Below, one piece after another: positions 34,746 through 42,961 of a stretch of DNA of 64,000 nucleotides. Source of the stretch: Mycobacterium colombiense (GTDB lineage: Bacteria > Actinomycetota > Actinomycetes > Mycobacteriales > Mycobacteriaceae); NCBI RefSeq assembly GCF_001953985.1, contig NZ_MBEI01000046.1:166423-230422 (forward strand). The letters run 5' to 3'. Position 1 is the stretch's first letter. Each line of letters opens with the position of its first letter. The notes beneath the pieces are model-generated. The model saw nothing but the letters and a program-made list of their open reading frames with translations, made no database searches and was not told where the DNA came from. The translations under genes were made by a program, and so were the position numbers.

Positions 34746-36203
34746 TCAACCCCGAAGGCCGGTGATGAACCGTTGCACGCTGCGGGTCAGCGACCGTGGG
34801 ACGTGGTCGGGATCCATCAGGTCGTTCTCCGCCAGCGGGCCCGCCTCGTCGGCGACGGTCCGCTCGGTGAAGGGCCGCAACGTCTTGCCTTCTCCGCGAA
34901 GTGCCTCGATCGCCTTCAACACCGACCGGTGTTCGCCGATCGCGTCTTCGAACTCGCCCACCGAAACGCCGAGGTGCTCTGCCATCAATTCACTTCGTGC
35001 CGCTGTGATTTCGCGGCGCACGTCGTCGTGTTCGGAATTGGCCGGCGCCGCCTCGATCGCGACGTCGCACTCGCTGTCGAAGCCCATCGAGCGGTTGTTG
35101 AAGTTCGAGGAGCCGATGCGCAGCAGCCGATCGTCGATCACCAGCACCTTGGAATGGATGTAGATCGGGGTACCGCCGTCGGTCGCCGGCCAATAGACGC
35201 CCAGCCGGCCATGATCGTCGGCGTCCCACAGCAGCCGGATGAGGCGGTGACGGGCGCTGTCCATCGTTCCGCGCTCGAGCGGGTTGTTGCCTCGGCGGGC
35301 CAGCACGATGACGATCTCTGGACCGTCGCCCTCGCGCAGCCGCGCGGCCAGCGCCTGGGCGATGGTTCGGGACGCAAGGTATTGGTTCTCCACATAGACG
35401 GTGTGGCGCGCCGCCGCGATGGCGGCCAGGTTGAGCGCCTCCACCTCCCGGACCTCGGGGCGGTCGTCGAGCTCCGGCACGGTGCGCGCGATTCCGACAT
35501 CGATGTTGCGCAGGTTCGGTTCCAGCTTGCTCGGCCAGGCGCTGTGCTTGGCCTCGACCGGCGCCAACGAGCGTTTCGTCGCGGTTTGCCACCTGGCCAG
35601 GGCCTGCTCGCCCAGAGCCCGTGCGGCCGCACCGTCGACGGCCAGGCCGACGTCATGCCGCGGCCCGTAGCTGCGCCCCGCCGTGCGGCGGTGTGGGTTG
35701 TCATGCGCGTGCGCACGGGTGTCCCAGCGTTCGAGCGTCAGATCGATGCCGCCGCAGAACGCCACCGCATCGTCGACGACCACGATCTTCTGATGATGCA
35801 CAGAGCCGATCGGGTGGGCGCCGTCGATGGCGAAATGCATTCGCCTGCTGCTGATCTGGTTCAGCAGCGACACCGGGGTGAGGCCGAACCAGATGCCGTC
35901 GAAGGCGGGCAGCAGACGCAGATTCGACTTCAGCAGGTAGATGTCCAGGCCCGGCCGCTTCCACAGCATCCAATAAAGGAACGGGCCCAGCTGGTTCGGC
36001 CCGGGAAGTGTCTTCTGGCCCCGCTCGAACGTCACCCTGGCGTCGAAGTCCCAGCCGATCAGCATGATCCGATGGCGGGCGCGCAGCATCGCCGCCTTGA
36101 CGTGCCTGAAATAGTCGGCCGCGTCGATGATGGCGGCGAACCGGTCGGCCCGTGCCGTGCGCCAGCAGGTCTGGCCGGGAGTCAGAAGTCGATCGTCGTG
36201 CAC
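34746..36203 (-). CDS. Phospholipase D/cardiolipin-synthase-superfamily protein
   Basis: 485 residues from a GTG at 36203; the open frame extends to 36518, but the upstream part is not protein-like and would cover the DUF732 promoter. Both HKD motifs are intact: HHQKIVVVDD and HSKVLVIDD with GSSNFNNRS. There is no membrane helix pair, so it is more like a soluble phospholipase D than a cardiolipin synthase. The family makes or cleaves phosphodiester bonds of phospholipids. It is monocistronic and divergent from a secreted DUF732 protein. Confidence 0.92.
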   Translation of the reverse strand: MHDDRLLTPGQTCWRTARADRFAAIIDAADYFRHVKAAMLRARHRIMLIGWDFDARVTFERGQKTLPGPNQLGPFLYWMLWKRPGLDIYLLKSNLRLLPAFDGIWFGLTPVSLLNQISSRRMHFAIDGAHPIGSVHHQKIVVVDDAVAFCGGIDLTLERWDTRAHAHDNPHRRTAGRSYGPRHDVGLAVDGAAARALGEQALARWQTATKRSLAPVEAKHSAWPSKLEPNLRNIDVGIARTVPELDDRPEVREVEALNLAAIAAARHTVYVENQYLASRTIAQALAARLREGDGPEIVIVLARRGNNPLERGTMDSARHRLIRLLWDADDHGRLGVYWPATDGGTPIYIHSKVLVIDDRLLRIGSSNFNNRSMGFDSECDVAIEAAPANSEHDDVRREITAARSELMAEHLGVSVGEFEDAIGEHRSVLKAIEALRGEGKTLRPFTERTVADEAGPLAENDLMDPDHVPRSLTRSVQRFITGLRG

Positions 36204-36387
36204 GCGGGGGCTCTCAACGATGTTGCTGGGACAGCGCGGACATAGCCACTGTGTACCACACAGGGCCAGGGTGTCAGGATCCGTGCGGAACCGGCGCCCG
36301 GCGGCCCAACGTGGGCGTTTGCCGCCGTTGTGCACAGCCGGAGGGGCTCGGCAGGACAAGGGCGCCGATCTATATGAGGATGAAGCG

Positions 36388-36789
36388 ATGCGAATGCTGC
36401 TTGTGCTTGCGGGCTGCGCCGCCCTCGCCGGCGTGGCCGCGCCCGCGTACGCCGACCCCGTCGGCACGTCGGGAGCTGACGCGAGCTTCATCGCCGCGCT
36501 CAACCAGGCGGGCATCACGTATCAGGACCCGGCTGCGGCCGTCGGGGTGGGCAAACGGGCGTGCCAACTGATGGACGAGGGCAGCCCCCAGGTCGAGGTC
36601 ATCAAGAGCGTGTCGTCGAGTAACCCGGGATTCACGGTGGACGGCGCCGCCCAGTTCACCATGATCGCGGCGAGCGCCTACTGCCCCCAGCACCTGGGGC
36701 AGCACGTCAGCCAGGCGCCGCAGCCCGCGCCGACGCAGCAGTCATCGCCGGCCATCAACCTTCCGCCCCTCACGCCGGGCGCCGCCTAG
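36388..36789 (+). CDS. Secreted DUF732 protein
   Basis: 133 residues. A clear signal peptide MRMLLVLAGCAALAGVAAPA is cleaved near YADPVG. The mature core DASFIAALNQAGITYQDPAA and RACQLMDEGSPQVEVIKSV is the DUF732 signature, with two Cys. A Pro/Gln-rich tail ends the protein. Family members are small exported mycobacterial proteins of unknown role. GAGGATGAAGCG precedes the start. It is separated from the PLD gene by 184 bases. Confidence 0.92.
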   Translation: MRMLLVLAGCAALAGVAAPAYADPVGTSGADASFIAALNQAGITYQDPAAAVGVGKRACQLMDEGSPQVEVIKSVSSSNPGFTVDGAAQFTMIAASAYCPQHLGQHVSQAPQPAPTQQSSPAINLPPLTPGAA

Positions 36790-36836
36790 CGGCCGGTACG
36801 GGCCGCGCCCGGTTGTCCCGCAACGGGATTCGCACG

Positions 36837-37451
36837 TTAGGCCGCGGCCTCGAGGGTGAGCAGGATGCGTTTGGCTTCCACGCCGCCGAGATAGCCGCCC
36901 ATCGCCCCGTCGCTGCGCACCACGCGGTGGCAGGGCACCACGACCGGTAGCGGATTGGTGGCACACGCACTGCCGACGGCGCGAACCGCGTTGGGATTGC
37001 CGGCCAGCTTGGCCACCGCGGCATAGCTCGCGGTGTGGCCGTAGCCGATCTCGGGCAGATGACGAAGCACCGTGTTGCGGAATCCGGCCGAGAGCCGCCA
37101 GTCCAGCGGCACGCCGAAATCCCGGCGCTTACCGGCGAAGTACTCGTCGAGTTGCCTTGCGGCCGTGTCGAGGCGGCCGGGTGCGAGCAGGATGCGCGGG
37201 CTGATCCTGTCGGCGAGGCTTTGCAGGACGGTGTCGTGCCCCTCGCTGGCGTAGGCGACGCGGACGAGGCCGAGCTCGGTGGCCGCGATGAGCAAGGCGC
37301 CGACCGGGCTGTCGACGATGCGGTAGGCGATGTCGAGGAGGCCCTCGGCTTGCGCGGCGGTGGCGAGCCGGGCGTGCAGCGCGCCCAGGTCGTCGGCGGT
37401 GGCGTCGGTGATCTGCGCCAGCGCGCGGGTCAATTCGTGTTCGTTGCTCAT
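36837..37451 (-). CDS. ogt: Methylated-DNA-[protein]-cysteine S-methyltransferase
   Basis: 204 residues, with an N-terminal ~35-residue helical extension. The catalytic motif PVVVPCHRVV is intact, and the HTH/Arg finger region GRTASYAAVAKLAGNP-like (GHTASYAAVAKLAGNPNAVR) is present. The protein transfers alkyl groups from O6-guanine to its own Cys. Its ATG overlaps the stop of the sigma-factor gene (ATGA), so it is translated together with it. That coupling suggests the sigma factor drives an alkylation or stress response; this is inference. Confidence 0.94.
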   Translation of the reverse strand: MSNEHELTRALAQITDATADDLGALHARLATAAQAEGLLDIAYRIVDSPVGALLIAATELGLVRVAYASEGHDTVLQSLADRISPRILLAPGRLDTAARQLDEYFAGKRRDFGVPLDWRLSAGFRNTVLRHLPEIGYGHTASYAAVAKLAGNPNAVRAVGSACATNPLPVVVPCHRVVRSDGAMGGYLGGVEAKRILLTLEAAA

Positions 37452-37951
37452 CGGTGTTCTCCTGTCCCGGTCGTGCCGGCGGCGACGCCGGGGTATGTGC
37501 GTCTGAGGGTGGCGATGCCGTCGGCGGCGGCGCGCCGGGCGGCGTCGGGACTACCGCCGAGGATGGCGGCGATCTCGGAATAGGGCAGGCCGGCAAGGTA
37601 GTGGTAGGCCACCGCCTGCTTCTGTTTGGCGGGCAGCCGGGCCAGCGCGTCGGCCAGGTCGTCGTCGCGGTCGGGATCCGCCGGTCCGGCGGTCTCGGGG
37701 ACGTCGCCGGTCGGCACCGCGCGCCGCGCCCGCGCCCTGGTGAGGTCGATGGCTTTGCGGTGCGCGATGGTGACCAGCCAGGCCTCGATGTTGGCGTCGG
37801 CGGGCAGGTCAGGGTAGCCGCGCAACGCGGACAGAAAGGTCTCCGACCAGGCATCGTCGGCGTCGACCGGCCCGACTATGGCGCGGCATACCCGTAGGAC
37901 GGCGGGACCGTGGTCGACGACCACCGCCTCGAACGGTCGTTTGGCTGTCAC
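37448..37951 (-). CDS. ECF-type sigma-70 factor
   Basis: 167 residues from the GTG at 37951; a GTG at 38005 is an alternative that would add 18 residues. Region 2 is ADDAWSETFLSALRGYPDLP and IEAWLVTIAHRKAIDLTRAR. Region 4 is LARLPAKQKQAVAYHYLAGL and YSEIAAILGGSPDAARRAAA. There is no anti-sigma gene beside it; it couples to ogt by ATGA overlap. Regulation by a partner elsewhere, or by ogt itself, is open. Confidence 0.92.
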   Translation of the reverse strand: MTAKRPFEAVVVDHGPAVLRVCRAIVGPVDADDAWSETFLSALRGYPDLPADANIEAWLVTIAHRKAIDLTRARARRAVPTGDVPETAGPADPDRDDDLADALARLPAKQKQAVAYHYLAGLPYSEIAAILGGSPDAARRAAADGIATLRRTYPGVAAGTTGTGEHR

Positions 37952-38014
37952 GCTGTGTAGACGTTTCGCCGGGCAAGTTTGTGAGATGTCCCCAGTGTCG
38001 AACACCGGGAGCGA

Positions 38015-39019
38015 CTACACGGACTGGAAGCTGCGCTCCACCTCGGAGCGGCTGCGAACCTGATCGCTGCCGAGCACGTAGGTCGGCAGGGTGTGGGGGA
38101 CCGTGGTGCCGCCCTTGACCCTGGCCTGGGCCTGCCGGAATTCCGGCGCGGGGCCGGATGCGGCGTTGATCCCGTTGATGATCGACCACACCGCGGTGCG
38201 GCGGGCGGTGCGTTCGACGATGTTGCAGTCGCGGTGCTGCAGCATCTGCTTGGCCCATTTCGGCATGGTGTCGCGGATGGCCCAGTCGACGGCAGCCTGT
38301 GGCATTTGGACGTTGGGGCCGGTGCCCATCGCTTTGCCATGGGTGACAGCGAGTTTCGGCAAGTAGGACTCCAGGCACTCGAGCGTCTCGGCCTTGGTGG
38401 TCGGCAGGTCGGTGCCTCCCAGCGCGTGACCGACCCGGACGAACTCACCGTAGTAGCGGTCGAGTTTCTTGCCGCGCAACGGCATTGGGTGATAAAGCTC
38501 GTGCGCGGTGGCCAATCCCCAGACGACAGTCGCGTAGTTCCAGCGCAGCCACTCGGGGTCGTCGGCGTCGTAGCGGGCGCCGTCGGGACGAGTGCCCTTG
38601 ATGGTGTGGTGCATCGCGCGCACGGACTTCGCCAGTCGCTCAGCGGTTTCCGTTGACCCATACGCCGTGCCGATGAAGAACGCCACCGAGTGGCCCAGAC
38701 GTGTCGCGGCGCCTTCGGGATCGATCCGGGGCACGTGCGATATCGGGTTGCCGTTGCTGTCCCGCTTGATCAGTCGCGAGTGGTGCATGCCCATCCAGTA
38801 GATCGACGGGTCCAGGGTCTCCATGAAGGCGGCGCACTGCAGGCCGAAGATCAGCGCGGGCAGGTGCGAGTGCACGCGCCACACGGCGCTGTCGGGGCCG
38901 AACCACCCCGGATCGCCGACCGGCGCGGCGAACTCCATGCCGCGGAAAAAGTACCGCCGCATGTTGTCGTCCAACCGTTTGTTGATCAACTGCCCGACGA
39001 TCTGGTGTGGCAGAAACAC
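38015..39019 (-). CDS. DUF2236/MpaB-type oxygenase-family protein
   Basis: 334 residues from a GTG at 39019. The domain is the 'ER-bound oxygenase MpaB/rubber oxygenase' family (DUF2236), which in latex-clearing protein binds heme b. Typical are RLGHSVAFFIGTAYGS, AMHHTIKGTRPDG, YATVVWGLATAHELY and RYYGEFVRVGHALGG. The His in AMHHTI and in HELY are candidate heme or metal ligands. It is divergent from a TetR gene; a TetR-type operator lies between. Substrate unknown. Confidence 0.88.
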   Translation of the reverse strand: MFLPHQIVGQLINKRLDDNMRRYFFRGMEFAAPVGDPGWFGPDSAVWRVHSHLPALIFGLQCAAFMETLDPSIYWMGMHHSRLIKRDSNGNPISHVPRIDPEGAATRLGHSVAFFIGTAYGSTETAERLAKSVRAMHHTIKGTRPDGARYDADDPEWLRWNYATVVWGLATAHELYHPMPLRGKKLDRYYGEFVRVGHALGGTDLPTTKAETLECLESYLPKLAVTHGKAMGTGPNVQMPQAAVDWAIRDTMPKWAKQMLQHRDCNIVERTARRTAVWSIINGINAASGPAPEFRQAQARVKGGTTVPHTLPTYVLGSDQVRSRSEVERSFQSV

Positions 39020-39037
39020 AGCGCACTCCCTCGAAAC

Positions 39038-39061
39038 TTCTGGTCACGACTGTAACCAGAA
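39038..39061. promoter_or_regulatory. Probable TetR operator
   Basis: TTCTGGT (39038-39044) and ACCAGAA (39055-39061) form a 7-bp perfect inverted repeat with a 10-base spacer. It lies 18 bases before the DUF2236 start and ~57 bases before the TetR start, the usual site for a divergent TetR repressor. Confidence 0.6.
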
Positions 39062-39117
39062 TAGGTTTTGGCTACAGGTGTGACAAGACCGGCGCCATCC
39101 CGACTTACGCTGTAGGG

Positions 39118-39714
39118 ATGTCGAGTCCCACCCGGTGGGCCGGTATACCGCTCAAGGACCGCCGCGCCGAGCGTCGTGCGCTGCTGGTCGATGCCGCCTA
39201 TCGACTGTTCGGCAGTGGCGGTGAGGCGGCCGTCTCGGTGCGTTCGGTGTGCCGCGAATGCGGGCTGAACACGCGGTACTTCTACGAAAGTTTCGGTGAC
39301 ACCGACGATCTGCTCGGCGCGGTCTACGACCGGGTGAGTGATCAGCTCGGCGAAGTGATCGAGGCCGCCATCGAGCAGGCGGGGGATTCGCTCGGCGCCC
39401 GGACGCGGGCCGGCATCGCGGCGGTGCTGGGTTTCTCGTCCGCCGATCCGCGCCGAGGCCGGGTGCTGTTCACCGACGCGCGCACCAACCCGGTGCTGGC
39501 CGCCCGGCGCCGCGCGACGCAGGACATGCTGCGCGCGGGCGTGCTGACCGAGGGCTGGCGCCTCAACCCCGATTCCGATCCGGTGGCTGCGGAGGTCGCC
39601 GCGGCCCTATATACGGGTGCCATGGCCGAGCTCGCGCAGCAGTGGCTCGCCGGGCATTTGGGCACGGACCTCGATACTGTCGTCGACTACGCGCTGAAAC
39701 TGGTGCTGCGGTAG
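39118..39714 (+). CDS. TetR-family transcriptional regulator
   Basis: 198 residues from the ATG at 39118 (an upstream in-frame ATG at 39007 would overlap the DUF2236 start). The HTH is at ~20-65: RRALLVDAAYRLFGSGGEAA and SVRSVCRECGLNTRYFYESF. The C-terminal ligand domain is as usual. It is divergent from the DUF2236 gene, which it probably represses, and is followed after 11 bases by a small membrane protein gene. Confidence 0.94.
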   Translation: MSSPTRWAGIPLKDRRAERRALLVDAAYRLFGSGGEAAVSVRSVCRECGLNTRYFYESFGDTDDLLGAVYDRVSDQLGEVIEAAIEQAGDSLGARTRAGIAAVLGFSSADPRRGRVLFTDARTNPVLAARRRATQDMLRAGVLTEGWRLNPDSDPVAAEVAAALYTGAMAELAQQWLAGHLGTDLDTVVDYALKLVLR

Positions 39715-39725
39715 GGAGTGCGGTC

Positions 39726-39998
39726 ATGTGCGGAATCGAACACGCGATGGACCCGATCCGGCGCATCCTCGGGCACAAGATCAGCGTCGGCGGCCTGATC
39801 GAGCTGGGATTGTGGTTGTTGATCCCATATCTGTGTATCGGGTTCGCCTGGACGGCTTTCCACCCCGAGCAGACCCAGCGAATTCAGGCGCGGATCGAAG
39901 CCGTGGCGCCCACCGGCGCCGACGCCATGGCCTTCGGGGCGGCGACCGTGCTGTGGCCGGCGTCGCTGCAGATCGCCGATTCCTGCCCGGCGCCGTGA
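39726..39998 (+). CDS. Small membrane protein, ~90 aa
   Basis: The start at 39726 is supported by AGGGAG (39713-39718). One clear membrane segment is GGLIELGLWLLIPYLCIGFA (residues ~20-40), followed by an amphipathic helix TQRIQARIEAV and a second hydrophobic patch near the C-terminus. Probably co-transcribed with the TetR gene. No known domain was recognised. Confidence 0.7.
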   Translation: MCGIEHAMDPIRRILGHKISVGGLIELGLWLLIPYLCIGFAWTAFHPEQTQRIQARIEAVAPTGADAMAFGAATVLWPASLQIADSCPAP

Positions 39999-40056
39999 GC
40001 GACTCTCGGCCGGAATGCGTGCACGATCGGACGATTTGCTCCTAGGCTCTCAGACC

Positions 40057-40467
40057 ATGTCCATCGACCGGCTCGGCCTTCTTGCGGGCACCATCCGACT
40101 TGCCTCTGGCGTTTCCTTCCTCGTCGACCCGCTACGGGCGAACAAGTTGTGGGGGGACCCGGACGAGCCGACACCGACCGCGCAATTGTTGTTGCGGTCG
40201 ATGGGCTATCGCGACGCGCTGATCGGTGTCCTGCTCGCGTCGGCGGCCCTGCGCGGGAACAACACGCGCGGCTGGTTCCTGGCCTCCGCGGGTGCCGACG
40301 TGGCCGATCTGGTCGGCGGGCTGAGCGTGCACAGCCAGCTGAAGCCCTCGCAGCAGATGATCGGCCTGGGCGGCGCCGCGGTCGGCGTCGCCACCGGCCT
40401 CTGGGGCGCGGTACGTCCGGCCAAGCGCCGGGCGACCCGGGCGGTGACCGAAGAAACCGTTGTGTGA
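40057..40467 (+). CDS. Membrane protein, DUF4267-like
   Basis: 136 residues with 3-4 hydrophobic segments. It starts with MSIDRLGLLAGTIRLASGVS and contains LLLRSMGYRDALIGVLLASA, GWFLASAGADVADLVGG and GGAAVGVATGLWGAV. The pattern 'GYRDxxxG' and a terminal Gly-rich helix recall DUF4267 membrane proteins. It lies 58 bases after the previous gene and upstream of the hydrolase-cyclase fusion. The role is unknown. Confidence 0.78.
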   Translation: MSIDRLGLLAGTIRLASGVSFLVDPLRANKLWGDPDEPTPTAQLLLRSMGYRDALIGVLLASAALRGNNTRGWFLASAGADVADLVGGLSVHSQLKPSQQMIGLGGAAVGVATGLWGAVRPAKRRATRAVTEETVV

Positions 40468-40527
40468 CTGAGCGAATCAGCAGGTATTTGCTGTTCTAGA
40501 TTGCGATGCAGTCGGTACGCTCAGTGC

Positions 40528-42099
40528 GTGCCGGAGACGGCGTATGCAAACTGCGGTGATCTCAGCCTGGCGTACCAAGTGTTCGGACACGGGCCGATCG
40601 ATCTCGTCTTCGCTGGTTCGTTCGCGAGCCATGTCGAGCTGTACTGGTCCATGCCCGAGTTCAAGGCCTTCATGGAGCGGCTCGCGACGTTTTGCCGCGT
40701 CATCCTCTTCGACAAGGCCGGCGTCGGCTTGTCGGACCCCGTTCCACGGGTCCGCACCCTTGACGATCGGGCGGCCGAGATCGAGGCCGTCATGGACGCC
40801 GCCGGCTTCGAAAGAGCTGCGCTGCTCGGCGTGAGCGAGGGCGGCCCGGCGGCCATTCTCTTCGCCGCGACGCGACCGGAGCGAACCCGGGCGTTGATCC
40901 TTACCGGGACGGCGGCATATCTGCCCAGCGAAGGTTGGGACGACCTCGACCGTGAGCCGGCCGAGCTCCGGGCACGCTCCATACGCGAAATCGGCGAGGA
41001 GTACACGCCGTCTGAAGACCAGATCATCGGCTTCCAGAAGTTCGGCCGGGCTGTCTTGTCGGCGTGGGGAAGTGGTGAGGCGCTCAAGTGTCTGCTGCCG
41101 TCCGTCCGGTCATCACGCCAGCTGGGAATGCTCGAGCGGATGTGCGCGAGCCCCGGAATGGCTCGGGTCACGCTTGAAGCCGCTTTCCAGATCGATGTCC
41201 GGCCGATCCTGCCGACACTCACCATGCCCACCTTGGTCGTGCACGCCGCCCGAGACCCCGGGGTCCCGGTGCAGGCGGGCAGGTATCTGGCCGACCACAT
41301 TCCCGGCGCGCGCATGGTCGAGCTCGACGGCACGGACCATGCGCCGTGGTTCACCGACCCCGAAAAGATCGCCACCGAGATCGAGGAGCTTCTCACCGGC
41401 AGCCACGCGACCCCGGCACCGTTGAATCGCGCCCTGCGGACGGTGCTGTTCACCGACATCGTCGCGTCGACCGAACGGGTTGCGGCGACTGGCGACGAGC
41501 GGTGGCGTGCGGTCTTGCAGCGCTTCGGTGAGATCACGGCTGAGGCCACCGAACGATACGGCGGCACCGTGGTGAAGAGCACCGGCGACGGGTACCTCAT
41601 CACGTTCGACGGCCCGACCCAGGGCATCCGGTGCGCCGAGAACCTGCGCGATGATGCCGAGAAACTGGGCGTCGAAATCCGGATCGGCATCCACACCGGT
41701 GAATGCGAACTCCTGGACGCCGACATCGGGGGCATCGCAGTCCACATTGCGGCGCGGATCCTCGGTCAAGCCGGAGCCGGGGAAATCGTGGTGTCACGGA
41801 CGGTTCGTGACCTGGTCGTCGGCTCCGGCATCGGATTCCAAGAGCGAGGCGTCGTCGAGTTGCGTGGTGTTCCCGGCGCCTGGGAGCTGGTCGCCGTCGA
41901 CCGTCATGGCGCAAGCGGTGCATCGCGCGAGGTGCAGCTGGCCGCGGCGCCCACGCCCGGCCCGCGAACGTCGATGCGGCGGTCGGACCGTGCCGTGGCG
42001 GTGATGGCGAAACGTACGCCGTGGCTGCTGCGCGGAATGGCGCGATTGGTCCCGGTTACCGACGGTGGCCCGGTGGCCGCCGGGACAAGCTCGCGCTGA
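40528..42099 (+). CDS. LipJ-like alpha/beta hydrolase-class III cyclase fusion (second copy)
   Basis: 523 residues from the GTG at 40528. The hydrolase domain has GVSEGG nucleophile, Asp in HAARDPG and His in DGTDHAPW. The cyclase domain has metal Asp in FTDIVAST and GDGY. In contrast to the copy at 12503, VVKSTGDGY keeps the canonical Lys, so it may be a more conventional cyclase. An extra C-terminal tail of ~80 residues (Arg/Ala/Pro-rich) is absent from the first copy. The same domain order as M. tuberculosis Rv1900c. Both copies may be duplicated sensors making cAMP. Confidence 0.9.
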   Translation: MPETAYANCGDLSLAYQVFGHGPIDLVFAGSFASHVELYWSMPEFKAFMERLATFCRVILFDKAGVGLSDPVPRVRTLDDRAAEIEAVMDAAGFERAALLGVSEGGPAAILFAATRPERTRALILTGTAAYLPSEGWDDLDREPAELRARSIREIGEEYTPSEDQIIGFQKFGRAVLSAWGSGEALKCLLPSVRSSRQLGMLERMCASPGMARVTLEAAFQIDVRPILPTLTMPTLVVHAARDPGVPVQAGRYLADHIPGARMVELDGTDHAPWFTDPEKIATEIEELLTGSHATPAPLNRALRTVLFTDIVASTERVAATGDERWRAVLQRFGEITAEATERYGGTVVKSTGDGYLITFDGPTQGIRCAENLRDDAEKLGVEIRIGIHTGECELLDADIGGIAVHIAARILGQAGAGEIVVSRTVRDLVVGSGIGFQERGVVELRGVPGAWELVAVDRHGASGASREVQLAAAPTPGPRTSMRRSDRAVAVMAKRTPWLLRGMARLVPVTDGGPVAAGTSSR

Positions 42100-42131
42100 C
42101 AGGCGGGCGGTGATGCTGTTGACTGAGCGTC

Positions 42132-42959
42132 ATGGGTTTCGGTGTGCTGACATTTGTTACCGACGACGGCATCGGTCCCGCGGAGTTGGGGGAGGCGCTC
42201 GAGCAGCGCGGTTTTGAATCGCTGTTTCTCGCCGAGCACTCACACATCCCGGTCGACGCGAAGACCCCGTATCCGGGCGGCGGCCCGATCCCGCCGAAGT
42301 ACTACCGCACGCTGGATCCGTTCGTGGCGCTGACCGCCGCGGCGGTCACCACCGAACGGCTCGTCCTGGGCACCGGGATCGCTCTGGTGCCCCAGCGCGA
42401 CCCGATCCACACGGCCAAGGAGGTGGCGTCGCTGGATCTGGTGTCGCAGGGGCGATTTCGATTCGGCGTGGGAATCGGCTGGCTGCGTGAGGAGATCGCC
42501 AACCACGGCGTGAATCCGTCGGTCCGCGGACGCGTGGTCGACGAGCGGCTCGATGCGATGATCGAAATCTGGACGCACGAAAAGGCGGAATATCACGGCG
42601 AATTCGTGAACTTCGACCCGATCTACAGCTGGCCCAAACCGGTCCAGAAGCCTTATCCGCCGCTCTATCTCGGCGGCGGACCGGCGGGCTTCAAGCGCAT
42701 CGCGCGCCTGAACGCGGGCTGGCTGTCGATGACGGGGTCGGCAGAGGAGTTGTCTTCTCCGCTCGAGCAATTGCGGGACCTGGCCGGCAAGGATGTGCCG
42801 GTGATCCACTTCCACGGCGGCAAGCCGGCGGCGAAAGAACTCGAAGCCTATCGCGACCTGGGTGTGGAGCACCTGTTGCTGGACCTGCCGACGGAGCCTC
42901 GCGATCAGACGCTACAACGCCTCGATGGGTTGCAGGCCGACATCGCCAAGCTGTCGTAA
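42132..42959 (+). CDS. LLM-class F420-dependent oxidoreductase
   Basis: 275 residues. TIM-barrel LLM protein with ESLFLAEHSHIPVDAKTP and RFRFGVGIGWLREEIANHG, close to the 'TIGR03619' F420-type subfamily in my memory. YPPLYLGGGPAGFKRIAR is the C-terminal cofactor region. The gene lies 32 bases after the hydrolase-cyclase. Convergent with selO (2 bases). Substrate unknown. Confidence 0.93.
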   Translation: MGFGVLTFVTDDGIGPAELGEALEQRGFESLFLAEHSHIPVDAKTPYPGGGPIPPKYYRTLDPFVALTAAAVTTERLVLGTGIALVPQRDPIHTAKEVASLDLVSQGRFRFGVGIGWLREEIANHGVNPSVRGRVVDERLDAMIEIWTHEKAEYHGEFVNFDPIYSWPKPVQKPYPPLYLGGGPAGFKRIARLNAGWLSMTGSAEELSSPLEQLRDLAGKDVPVIHFHGGKPAAKELEAYRDLGVEHLLLDLPTEPRDQTLQRLDGLQADIAKLS

Positions 42960-42961
42960 GG

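Noticed and set aside
34773..36245. 490-aa ORF antisense to the phospholipase D gene
   Set aside because: Shadow; both HKD motifs are on the minus strand.
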